Assembly: GCF_003062295.1 (NCBI RefSeq) | Contig: NZ_PYCN01000033.1 | Location: 1-60,313 of the forward strand | From: Bradyrhizobium algeriense | Lineage (GTDB): Bacteria > Pseudomonadota > Alphaproteobacteria > Rhizobiales > Xanthobacteraceae | DNA: 60,313 bases | Direction: 5' to 3' | Part shown: piece by piece, positions 52,837-60,313 of the stretch | How the letters are laid out: every line of letters starts with the position of its first letter | Position numbering within the stretch: position 1 is the first letter of the stretch | The notes under the pieces: generated by a model | What the model was told of the DNA's origin: nothing | What the model saw: the letters and a program-made list of their open reading frames with translations, nothing else | The model's database searches: none | Translations under genes and position numbers: made by a program

Positions 52837-53532
52837 TCAGTATTTGAGAACCGGCGGGCTAAACTTGTAATTGAGCCGCAGGGTCAGGAGATCGAAATCC
52901 TGGCGGATGCGATCGGTCGCTACCACACCAGCGGCCGTGGTGAAGCTCACGTTGGCGTCCGGCATGAACAGGTGGTCGTACTCGACGCCGACCGACCAGT
53001 TCGGCGCAAAGCCGACTTCCACACCCGCGCCGACCGCGGCGCCCAAACGCGTATTGTCGGTGCTCGCCAGCTGCGCGCCGGTCAGGGTTGAGGTGACCTG
53101 ATGGGTGTTGCTCGTCACCGCAGCACCGCCCTTGGCGTAAAGCAGAACGTTGTTGGAGGTGTAGCCGATCAGGCCGGTGATCAGGCCGAACGCGTCGGTC
53201 GTGCTGCGGTTAGTATTGAGGGGGAAGGTGGTGCTGACATTGGAGCCGCTGAAATCAGCCCAGTTGCCCTGACCTTCGATACCAAACACCGCCTGGCCCA
53301 TCTGCTGGCGATAGCCGATCTGGCCACCCACGGTGCTACCGGTTGCATCGCTGAAGCCCCAACCGCCGTTGATGCCGATGTACAAACCGCTCCAGTCGTA
53401 GATCGCGGCCGCGACCTGAGGCGGTGGCGGCGGCGCGTTATAGACGGGCTGCGCAGCGAGATCCGCGCCGAATGCGGGTGCGGCCGCGCCAAGCGCGACG
53501 ATGCTGCAAGTCACAAGCAACAAGTTCTTCAT
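52837..53532 (-). CDS. Omp31/Omp25-like outer-membrane beta-barrel protein
   Basis: 231 residues from ATG 53532; a longer frame to 53646 is unsupported. The signal peptide MKNLLLVTCSIVALGAAAPAFG is followed by ADLAAQPVYNAPPPPPQ and the barrel start YDWSGLYIGINGGWGFS, a hallmark of rhizobial Omp25/Omp31/RopB-type proteins. Alternating hydrophobic strands end in LRLNYKFSPPVLKY. These are abundant surface proteins affecting envelope integrity and host interaction. Monocistronic with its own strong terminator. Confidence 0.9.
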   Translation of the reverse strand: MKNLLLVTCSIVALGAAAPAFGADLAAQPVYNAPPPPPQVAAAIYDWSGLYIGINGGWGFSDATGSTVGGQIGYRQQMGQAVFGIEGQGNWADFSGSNVSTTFPLNTNRSTTDAFGLITGLIGYTSNNVLLYAKGGAAVTSNTHQVTSTLTGAQLASTDNTRLGAAVGAGVEVGFAPNWSVGVEYDHLFMPDANVSFTTAAGVVATDRIRQDFDLLTLRLNYKFSPPVLKY

Positions 53533-53950
53533 TTCCAGTTTCTTTCCTTTAGATGGCCCCCAAGCCGTGCGCGTCTTAGCAACGTCATCGGGGATTGCTG
53601 TAACGGCAGCGCAACACTCACTCGGAAGAAAGAGCTTGAAACTCACGCCGCGTCAGGTTGTAGACTTGGAAATCATGATCAAATGTGCACAGCGCAAAGC
53701 GTTGATCGCGCATGGAGAGATGCGCGTCAATGCCAACATTGGAGTGAAGGGTGTTCGAAACGAGGCTCGCTGACCAAGGCGCGCGTGGGCGAGAGCTGCG
53801 ACGAACTGTATCGGATCGTCTGGCTGAGTGTTGTCTCACTCTGCGGCCAGGGCGCATCCCCTCGGAGTCTCGCTTGATTAAACAGCAGAGGCAACGCCGA
53901 CCATCGACTTCATTCACGCACACCTATGGGCCTTGAAGCAGGTGTCACTT
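53533..53950. other. Spacer upstream of the Omp gene
   Basis: It includes the Omp promoter region on the minus strand. Short frames on both strands have no recognisable domains. Confidence 0.35.
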
Positions 53951-54220
53951 ATGACTGCGCCGAAGCGACCGCTGGACCAGCTACATCTCGCTGATTTGAT
54001 CAATCTTGCGGTCTCAAATGGTGTGATCGACGCCGGACCGAGCACCAAGCGGACCTTGCGAAGGATGCGCGGAACCTCATTCATCCCGGTAGAGCACTGC
54101 GCTCGGGCGAAGCATGTAGCGAAGCTACAGCATTAGCTGCACTGGCTTCGGTCTATCGCCTCATTGAACAGTTGAAAAAGCTGGTCCGTAAATCAACTCT
54201 CGTGTCGTCTCACGCGTTGA
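53951..54220 (+). pseudogene. Frameshifted remnant of a hypothetical HEPN-like protein
   Basis: The start MTAPKRPLDQLHLADLINLA is followed by a one-base shift near 54050. The second frame reads LAKDARNLIHPGRALRSG, then ALAALASVYRLIEQLKKLV, a pattern I associate with a family of uncharacterised bacterial proteins of HEPN-like helical type (RNLIHPGR core). Family name uncertain; clearly broken. Confidence 0.45.
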
Positions 54221-54264
54221 GTTCATGCGACAACCCGAACCGTCTCTTTTGATTGATTTCCCGC

Positions 54265-55211
54265 CTAAAGCTTATCGATCCACTCCGGGATCTCAGTCTT
54301 TATTTCTTCGAAACTGGGTGGGTCATCATAATAGAGAGCGCGACTGCGGTCATAGGCGTTCGCATACAGGGCCGTCGTTTCGGCGTCGCTCAGAAGAAAA
54401 GCTTCGTTCTCAGCGATGTTCTGGTTGTCGCCCTGACGAAATCGCTTTTGTTTGTGCTGCTTGTATTCTTCCGTGCCGATGAATTCCTGAACCTCCGGAC
54501 GTTGGAGCAGTTCGTAGACATCATAGTAGTGCCGCAGGAACCCGACCGGATCGCCGACATCGGATTGCTGATTGCGAAACTTGGTCGAGATCGTCTGCAG
54601 CTTTTCCACGAATGTGTAGCTAGGATCGTAGCAAGGCACCGCGTTGGCGCGGTTATCGATGATGTCGACGTTGCTGGCGACGGCCCGGTCATAAAGCCAG
54701 GAACTGATATCCTCGGGTGTGTTTGGCGCGACCTTGTCAAAGCCGGCCTCGAGCAGGGCGCCGTCCCTCAGTCCTTCCATCGGTTCAGCGATGCTCGTGT
54801 AAATCAGACGGATTCCTGCGTTCCGATAATCGGGCACATCATCAAACGCGGTATCGCGCTCCACCTTCGTGATGCCGTCGATCTTGATCGTTTGGGCCAG
54901 CCAGTCGAAGAAGTCCTTTCTGGATTGAATATGCGGCGGCTTGTTGTGGTTCTTGCCGGTCTTCACATCCCGGTCGGCCGGAGTTTCGATGAATATCGAT
55001 GTCCTCCGAAAACCGATTGATGATCTGATGTCCTTTCGAAAGGGAAGTTCCACCCTTCAGCTGGAATGTGAAGCCGACTGCTGCAGCCCGTAGCGGCAAT
55101 GCATGATCCAGTAGTCCTTTTCGACGAGAGCTGGATCAATGCCCTTCCTTCCGCCACAATCCGGATCAGGTCAGCAAACTGAGGATGATTGTGGAGGATA
55201 TCACCCCGCAT
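54265..55211 (-). pseudogene. AbiEii-type nucleotidyltransferase toxin, frameshifted
   Basis: Pieces in three frames form one AbiEii-like protein. MRGDILHNHPQFADLIRIVA begins at 55211, ALVEKDYWIMHCRYG and FTFQLKGGTSLSKGHQIINRFSEDIDI carry the nucleotidyltransferase GGTSLSK and DxD-type motifs, and the C-terminal half from about 54990 is intact (VGFLRHYYDVYELLQRPEV and beyond). At least two shifts fall in the catalytic part. AbiE systems are type IV toxin-antitoxin and phage-abortive modules. The neighbour at 55201 is the matching antitoxin remnant. Confidence 0.75.
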
Positions 55212-55800
55212 GCAATTCGCTCGCCCTTAGCGCACGCTCGAAGAATTTCTTTGTTCGCTCGTTCCCATACTCGCGGACGGCGCGACGCAAGCGCCGCCGG
55301 TCGGCCGACGCGGCGCGTTGCATTACCCGCTTGAGAACCTCGTCCTTGGCTTCCGCGAGCTGATCAACGTTGTTGACGAGGTCAACAAGGAGAAATTCCT
55401 TTGTAAGCGACTTTGGAAAGCGCGGCTTCACGCGAAACGCAAACTTGCGGCTGCCTAACTGAAACTCCCCGTGGCGTTTGTGGTTGTAGACGACGGTCTT
55501 GTCGGAAAGCTACGTCGTGCCCACTCCCAGACTGTTGTAGGCATTCGGCGAAGCCAGGAGAAATGTATCGTCCTTGAGAAAAGCGCTAACGACTTCTTTG
55601 TCAGCAGCGGGAGCCGGCCCAAACACCGTTTCCTTCGGATAGGCGTAGCGCCTAGAGCCCGCCCGAAAGCTTCTTGAGGGTACCGCTCTCAACCAGCTGC
55701 TTGAGATGCCGATCGACAGAGGTCGACCAGCGCGCCAGATCCGCGCGCCGATAGGCTTGGCCGGGCTTCAGTGCCTTTTGAGGGTATCGAGCTTCGTCAT
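55201..55800 (-). pseudogene. AbiEi/DUF6088-type antitoxin, frameshifted
   Basis: ATG 55800 reads MTKLDTLKRH and then a stop; with a one-base correction the wing-helix start continues (GQAYRRADLARWS-like reading, DRHLKQLVESGTL). A second shift precedes YAYPKETVFGPAPAADKEVV and LLASPNAYNSLGVGTT. The last 76 residues (KPRFPKSLTKEFLLVDLVNN on) are readable to 55201 and overlap the toxin start, as in intact abiE operons. The antitoxin would repress its own operon; here both partners are disabled. Confidence 0.7.
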
Positions 55801-55843
55801 GGTCTGGAGTATAAGTATCAAAACTGACTATTCGAAAGTTTTC

Positions 55844-56278
55844 TCATTGAAATCCATGCAATGTATGGTCATAGAAGATGCCTAAAGCGATCGGATCCGA
55901 AGCAAGGGCGCAACGCATTCGTGAGATGAGGTCGTCCATTTCGTATCTGGTTGACGGATCCTGTGTCTCGTCCTCGAACATCTGGTCGGTTTCGTCTTCC
56001 CTCAGAGGTTCGCGACGATCTTCCTGGCGCCACTGGCTCGCGATGCTGCGCATCACCTGTGAAAGGAATGCTGGAAGCGGGACTTCGCTGGGCCACAGCC
56101 GCCGCCCCGACAAGATGCGGTCGAGCGCCTCGTAGAGGAGATCATCCGTATCATGGTAGCGTAGGCCGGCTGCCCAGGCGCGGGCTAACAACGACAGGCG
56201 CACGAGGTCGGGCCCGCGCAAGCGGCCGATGATGCGGCGAACCTCGCCGAGGGAAAGATGCGTCGCCTCATAGTCCAT
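55844..56278 (-). CDS. Sigma-factor-like hypothetical protein
   Basis: 144 residues from ATG 56278 (MDYEATHLSLGEVRRIIG). HDTDDLLYEALDRILSGRRLWP and LPAFLSQVMRSIASQWR resemble region 2 of sigma-70-type factors found in small rhizobial sigma-like proteins. Region 4 is not seen, and the protein ends soon after DPIALGIFYDHTLHGF, so it may be truncated. ECF-type promoter recognition is not demonstrated. It is divergent from the HTH/PIN pair. Confidence 0.5.
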   Translation of the reverse strand: MDYEATHLSLGEVRRIIGRLRGPDLVRLSLLARAWAAGLRYHDTDDLLYEALDRILSGRRLWPSEVPLPAFLSQVMRSIASQWRQEDRREPLREDETDQMFEDETQDPSTRYEMDDLISRMRCALASDPIALGIFYDHTLHGFQ

Positions 56279-56533
56279 TGATTGCCGACCAGGCCTCCAA
56301 TGCGTGTTGCGCTGCAGGTGGCCTTTCCGGGAAGGCTTTGCGAAAATTTTTCGGAACGTTACCGACGGCGATCGATCGACGCGAGTCTCGCCGGGGACCA
56401 AAAGAGGCTTGGTGATCGATGCACAACGCCTTCTGATAATCTAAGTCTGTGTTATTACTGGGACAATTATACCTGTCTTGAAATGTCATCTGACAATCAT
56501 TACACTTATTACAGTTGCGCGGAGGTATGGGCC

Positions 56534-57001
56534 ATGACTGACGTGGTCACCAAGCTCAAGATCGATGATCGTGATCGGGAAGAGGCAAAGAAGGGCGCGG
56601 GCCTGCTTGGCGGGCTTGCAGCGCCTGGCGGCCTGTTCTTCACAGATCCCTCCGGGAAGCCGATCCTGACAGAGATGCCTGCATCGCTCTTGCGAGCGGT
56701 GCACGATTTTCTCGACGCCATCTCGCAGCCGGGCGAAACCTTGGTCTTCAAGGCGGAGCATGAGGTTTCCCCAGAGACGGCAGCCGAGATGTTGGGCATC
56801 TCTCGTCCCGTCGTGTACAAGCGCATGGATGCGGGGAAACTGCCGTTCCGGCAGGTAGGCACCCATAGACGAATCCGTGTCGCAGATGTCGCGCGCCTGA
56901 AGCAGCATGAGGAGCAGCGACGGAAGGCTGCGGCTGAAATAGCTGCCGATACCGAGGATCTCGAGGCGAACTATGCCGAGACCGGTAACCGGACTCCTTG
57001 A
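56534..57001 (+). CDS. Excisionase-type HTH protein, probable antitoxin
   Basis: 155 residues from ATG 56534. The C-terminal half has a MerR/excisionase-like HTH: EVSPETAAEMLGISRPVVYKRM, LPFRQVGTHRRIRVADVARL. The N-terminal half is not recognised. It overlaps the PIN-domain gene by about 29 bases, the standard layout for a toxin-antitoxin pair in which the HTH protein neutralises the toxin and represses the operon. Confidence 0.75.
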   Translation: MTDVVTKLKIDDRDREEAKKGAGLLGGLAAPGGLFFTDPSGKPILTEMPASLLRAVHDFLDAISQPGETLVFKAEHEVSPETAAEMLGISRPVVYKRMDAGKLPFRQVGTHRRIRVADVARLKQHEEQRRKAAAEIAADTEDLEANYAETGNRTP

Positions 57002-57565
57002 TGCAAACGTTCTATACTCAAACGCACTTCGCAATCTCCTGCTTCAGCTTGCGTTGAATGACGCGTTCGAGGCGCGGTGGACGGATCGCATCGAAGATGA
57101 GTGGCTCCGCAATCTCGAGGATCGGACGAGAGATCGGGTTTCGCAGCGAACCCTGCCGCTCATTCGCAAGCACTTTCCGGATGCGATCATTTGCGATTTC
57201 GACGCCGACCAAGCTATCGGAAGTACGGATCCCAAAGCCCGCCACGTAGCCGGTGCAGCCGTCGCGGTGCAAGCCTGTGCACTGATCACAAACAACCTCA
57301 ATGATTTCGATGCAAGCGAGCTCGCAAAGCTCGGCGTCCGAGTGTTGTCGCCGGACGTTTTCTCGTTGAGCTATTCGACGAAGCACCGGGCTTTATCGAA
57401 GCCGCAACACGAGAGGCGGCGGCCAACCTTACGAAGAGCTTGCCTTCCTGGGACGTTGCCGACCTCGAGCTCAGAGCGGGGTTGACAAAATTCGCCGCGC
57501 GATTGCGTTCGTTCGACCACCAGACAAGTGGTTCCGATCTTGCGGCAACAAAGGAGCCCGAGTGA
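56973..57565 (+). pseudogene. PIN-domain toxin, C-terminally frameshifted
   Basis: ATG 56973 starts inside the antitoxin gene. The catalytic PIN acidic residues are present: D in LLDANVLYS, E in RIEDEWLRNL, D in TDPKARHVAGAA and the ITNNLNDFD motif. Near 57360 a one-base change moves the frame; the natural tail (VELFDEAPGFIEAATREAAA to LAATKEPE, stop 57563-57565) follows in another frame. The uncorrected frame ends at 57485 with an aberrant tail. The core RNase fold may still form. Confidence 0.7.
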
Positions 57566-57574
57566 GAGGATCGC

Positions 57575-58123
57575 TCAGGTTTTGAGGAGCGTCTGCAGGT
57601 TTGCGCGAATAATGTCGGACACGGTGTCGGCAGCTATTTTTCTGACATCGGCGATAGATGCGACCGTTAGTCGGATGTCTGCCGGCTCCGCCGGCCTGCC
57701 TTCCATTTGAGTGAAAGGACCGTCGTTTCGGTGAGAATGCGATCCAAGGGCATTTCGGTGACGTGGATCCGACGCCGGTCCGAGCGCGTCATCTCGGCAT
57801 TGACAGAAAAATAGCATCCCAAGGCGGCCGCGCGCTGCATATCGCGCTTGCCGCCGGTGAACCAGTGTAGAACGACGGTGCCGCGGTGCCGGGGCAGGTG
57901 TTCCTCAATCATGTCAAGCACTGTCGGCGCAGTCCTCACGCTGTGGACGGTGAGAATTTTTCCACCTGCATCCGCGCAGCTGCTCGAGGATCGTTCGGAA
58001 GACACGTTTCTGGGGCTCAAGGGACTTATAGAAACGGGGGCCTGCATCCAGGCCGACCTCGCCAACATAGCGCGTTTCGGAAACCAACCTGACCGACGCA
58101 CGAGTCTTGGGGTGCGCGACCAT
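57575..58123 (-). pseudogene. TatD-family nuclease remnant (QatD-like)
   Basis: Three frames carry one protein: RYVGEVGLDAGPRFYKSLEPQKRVF first, then GGKILTVHSVRTAPTVLDMIEE, VVLHWFTGGKRDMQRAAALG and MPLDRILTET, then DGPFTQMEGRPAEPADIRL to the end. The glycines, histidines and the TETDGP motif are those of TatD-type metal nucleases. The VGLD.GPRFYKS start and LHWFTG motif resemble QatD of the Qat anti-phage system; no qatABC partner is present. The N-terminus is lost at the integrase junction near 58110. Confidence 0.6.
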
Positions 58124-58669
58124 GTTCTGCTGCTTTTCCTATACAACAGCGGTGCTCGCGCCGATGAGGCAGCAAAATTGACGGTCGGCAATCTCCAACT
58201 GGGCGCGTCCTCGTCAGTGCGACTTCACGGCAAGGGAAACAAGATCAGAATCTGTCCATTGTGGTCAACGACGGCAACCTCGTTGACTCGTCTTGTGGCC
58301 GACCGGAGCAAAAGTGAAGCGGTCTTTCTCGGGCGGACGAACCAGCCTTTGACGCGCTTCGGAATACACCGTCTCGTGACGCAATATGCCGCTATGGCGC
58401 GCGAAACGGTGCCGACGTTGGCGACGAAGCGCGTGAGCCCACATACGGTTCGGCACACAACGGCCGTGCACCTGCTGCGCGCCGGCGTCGACATCAACAC
58501 GATCCGTGCTTGGCTGGGCCACGTGTCATTAGACACCACGCACATCTATGCTGAAGTCGACCTGGAGATGAAAGCAGAGGCGTTAGCCAGGGTCGATATC
58601 AGCAGCCTGAGGCCGCCACCTCGGCAACCCTCTCTCCCGTCGTTGATGGCATTCCTGAAGGCCCTGTAG
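58108..58669 (+). pseudogene. Tyrosine recombinase, N-terminally truncated
   Basis: The catalytic domain is present: LLFLYNSGARADEAAKL (first Arg), GKGNKIR (Lys), VSPHTVRHTTAVHLL (His-x-x-Arg), WLGHVSL (His) and HIYAEVDLE (nucleophilic Tyr). The upstream half, with the core-binding domain, is missing; in-frame sequence before about 58108 belongs to the overlapping TatD remnant on the other strand. Such phage-type integrases are typical of island borders. It cannot bind sites normally without its N-terminus. Confidence 0.78.
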
Positions 58670-58729
58670 GCCGAAAGGTCACACTCTTATGTTGCGGAGC
58701 GAGCCGAGGAGGTTCGCGAAATCCTTGGC

Positions 58730-59125
58730 TCACTCCAGCAGCGACAACATAAATCTGGCCGCAACATAACGGCTGTACCGATAGCCGTCCGGATGCTCTG
58801 CATTGTACTCGTCCCACAGCACCTGCAAGGTCACGTGCTTGCGCTTGAGCTCGCGGGCAATAACGGACCAATCAGGCTCGGCCACCTTGCGGCGGCCCGG
58901 CTTCACGCCAGGCACCCCGTACAGCAGCTGCTCCAGCTCGGCGTCGCTTATCGCTTCCGGGACTGGCCATGCCAGACCCGCGCGCGCAAACCGCTTCAGC
59001 GTGTCACGTACCGTCGTCGGCCCGACGCCGACACGCTCGCCAACCACGCGCGTCGAGAGCCCAGCCTCAAGGCTCAACCTCACAATCTCGCGCACCTGGC
59101 GCATGATAACCCTCCTCGTCGGCAT
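58730..59125 (-). pseudogene. istA: IS21-family IstA, N-terminal fragment
   Basis: From ATG 59125 (MPTRRVIMRQVREIVRLSLEAGLS) the helix-turn-helix VVGERVGVGPTTVRDTLKRF and the PDWSVIARELKRKHVTLQVLWDEY segment with HPDGYRYSRY are all present, as in IstA. The protein stops after about 132 residues where IstA has about 500, so the DDE domain and istB are gone. The end-repeat array at 59191 lies directly upstream. Confidence 0.8.
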
Positions 59126-59190
59126 CCAATTCTCCAAGCTGTTTCCAGCCGGAGAAATGGCCCAACGATCAGGCCTCACACCATCCGAAA

Positions 59191-59305
59191 CTGCGCGCGA
59201 TCAAATCGGAATGCTGCGCGGAGAATGCTCGGAATGCTGCGCGTGATCATTTCGGAACCCTGCGCGCCATCAAATCGGTACGGTGCGCACCATCGTCTCG
59301 GAATC
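59191..59305. repeat. Five 23-bp tandem repeats, IS21-family end
   Basis: Units start at 59191, 59214, 59237, 59260 and 59283, each beginning CTGCGCG or GTGCGCA and containing ATC..TCGGAA. They immediately precede the istA fragment and are the multiple transposase-binding repeats expected at an IS21 left end. The unit length equals that of the unrelated-sequence array at 58-126. Confidence 0.75.
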
Positions 59306-59321
59306 CGCACATAGGTGCACA

Positions 59322-59906
59322 ATGATCGTAAGCCGCCGGAAGTCGCTTCAACTCGCCGGCGCGACCATCGTAAGCTTTGCCGCGCCAGCTGCGCAAGATA
59401 TCACCAAGGACAAGATTCCGACGCGAATTCCTCTGGATGAATTCGTGAAGGATGCGGATCTGATGAAGGCGCTGCGGCGTGGAGTGCGCGCCATGAAGGC
59501 GCGAAAACCATCCGATCCCCTAAGTTGGTGTTTCCAGGCGTCGATCCACGGGGTCACGGTCGAGCTGATCCAGAACGCCGCGGCCGGCGATCCAAATCTC
59601 ATTGCCGTCGACCAGAAGAAGTTCTGGAACCAGTGCCCGCATTTTGGACAAACATCAGCCAATTTTCTCCCGTGGCATCGCGCCTACACCTACTATTTCG
59701 AACGAATCCTTCGAGCCCATACCGGGGAGCCACGCTTCTCGCTTCCCTCCTGGGACTACTTCCGGCCCGAGAACTATCGATTTCCGCGCGAGTTCGGAAC
59801 GAGAAAGCTGGACCAGCCGCTCGACGGAGACGACTCAAATCCGCTCTATCATCCGCAGCGGAATCTCTATTTTACCGATTGGGAGCACTGGTCCGAAACA
59901 ATCTGA
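59322..59906 (+). pseudogene. Tyrosinase-like copper protein, 3-prime truncated
   Basis: From ATG 59322 (MIVSRRKSLQLAGATIVSFAA) there is a twin-arginine-like signal, then a tyrosinase/hemocyanin domain: WCFQASIHGV, the NQCPHFGQTSANFLPWHRAYTYYFER CuA-type segment (shown here by its H and WHR residues) and SWDYF. Tyrosinases oxidise phenols; in some rhizobia melanin genes lie near symbiosis genes. The second copper site is absent, because the reading ends at DWEHWSETI where IS701-derived sequence begins near 59905. Confidence 0.75.
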
Positions 59907-60110
59907 TGGCAGGCGAAGAGAGCCATTCGCTCAAGACCACGCTTTCGGTCGACTTCACGGTTTCCAGCTTTGCGGGCGACTTCAGATCGGCCCCTTGGGG
60001 GGCTTCTCCGCAGTGGTAGATAGCTTCGCCTCGTCCTCCTTTGTTGCCATCGCCTGCAGTGCGGATAGATCGGGGCATTTCCCATCGGTTTTCCTGGATT
60101 GACCAACGGA

Positions 60111-60313
60111 TCAGCGGCGCCGTGGTTGTGTTTTGGCTTTTGCCGGGGGGCGCCGTTTTGTTTTTTTGGGCGGTGGCGGGTTAGCGCGATGTCGGATCGC
60201 GGCCATCATGGCGAAGGCAAGCATCACCAGGGACACGTGACGGTGCCAGCCATGCCAGGATCTGCTCTCGTTGTGATCGAGCCCGAACTCGTTTTTCGCG
60301 GTTTCAAAGCTGT
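60111..60313 (-). mobile_element. IS701-family transposase, C-terminal end (cut by window edge)
   Basis: The minus strand enters at the window edge and reads SFETAKNEFGLDHNESRSWH, then WHRHVSLVMLAFAMMAAIRH, followed by a basic proline-rich tail and stop at 60111-60113. The LDHNE-RSWHGWHRH motif is the conserved C-terminus of IS701-type transposases. Bases 59905-60110 would be the non-coding end of the element, abutting the truncated tyrosinase. Confidence 0.75.

Noticed and set aside
1..60313. CRISPR arrays, tRNA or rRNA genes
   Set aside because: No regularly spaced direct repeats with unique spacers, and no cloverleaf or rRNA-like sequence noticed. The 23-bp arrays lack spacers.

Overview
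The window looks like part of a symbiosis (nod/nif/fix) island or similar accessory replicon of a rhizobial alphaproteobacterium, Bradyrhizobium- or Mesorhizobium-like. The reasons are a decayed fixABCX operon that still carries a near-perfect sigma-54 promoter, two LuxR solos, IS66/IS630/IS21/IS701 remnants and many frameshifted genes. Genus assignment is inference; no rRNA or tRNA gene is visible.

Layout. 1-5.7 kb: IS21-type end repeats, a small rhizobial hypothetical, a MarR regulator, a LuxR solo, a duplicated marR-upstream segment and a DcaP-like porin. 5.9-9.2 kb: a MITE-like element abutting a defective IS66 element. 9.3-15.8 kb (minus strand): phnF, a sugar-type ABC binding protein, a HIT-like protein, palB-like aminotransferase, palA-like phosphonopyruvate hydrolase and a LysR regulator. 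15.9-21.7 kb (plus): C-P lyase operon phnMGHIJK plus a frameshifted phnL. 22.0-35.2 kb (plus): a LysR pseudogene, then a Ugp-like ABC transporter, a nucleotide-pyrophosphatase/phosphodiesterase-fold hydrolase, a second binding protein, a PLP aminotransferase, an alpha/beta hydrolase and hydantoinase/oxoprolinase B and A. 35.4-37 kb: IS630 remnant between two direct repeats. 36.8-47.7 kb (minus): a phosphonate-biosynthesis-type cluster with PEP mutase, cytidylyltransferase-like NTP transferase (one intact, one decayed), aminotransferases (one fused to GNAT), CDP-alcohol phosphatidyltransferase, methyltransferase, AstE/AspA-type deacylase and SelA-like PLP enzyme. 48.2-49.8 kb: fixABCX remnants. 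50-53.5 kb: a second LuxR solo, a frameshifted di-heme peroxidase and an Omp31-like protein. 53.9-60.3 kb: broken AbiE-type toxin-antitoxin genes, a HTH/PIN pair, a TatD/QatD-like remnant, a truncated integrase, an IS21 fragment with its end repeats, a truncated tyrosinase and an IS701 end.

How it may work together. One strand encodes enzymes that can make phosphonopyruvate from PEP, aminate it, nucleotide-activate it and attach it to a lipid or alcohol. The other encodes uptake, ester/amide hydrolysis, transamination back to phosphonopyruvate, its hydrolysis to pyruvate and phosphate, and a general C-P lyase. This make-and-consume pairing within 38 kb resembles the logic of opine/rhizopine systems, with a phosphonate as the traded compound. 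That is the main hypothesis. Regulation appears layered: a Pho box and GntR/PhnF-type operators in the phn region, and a recurring ATC-N9-GAT LysR-type box near the LysR gene, its pseudogene, the transporter operon and (weakly) palB.
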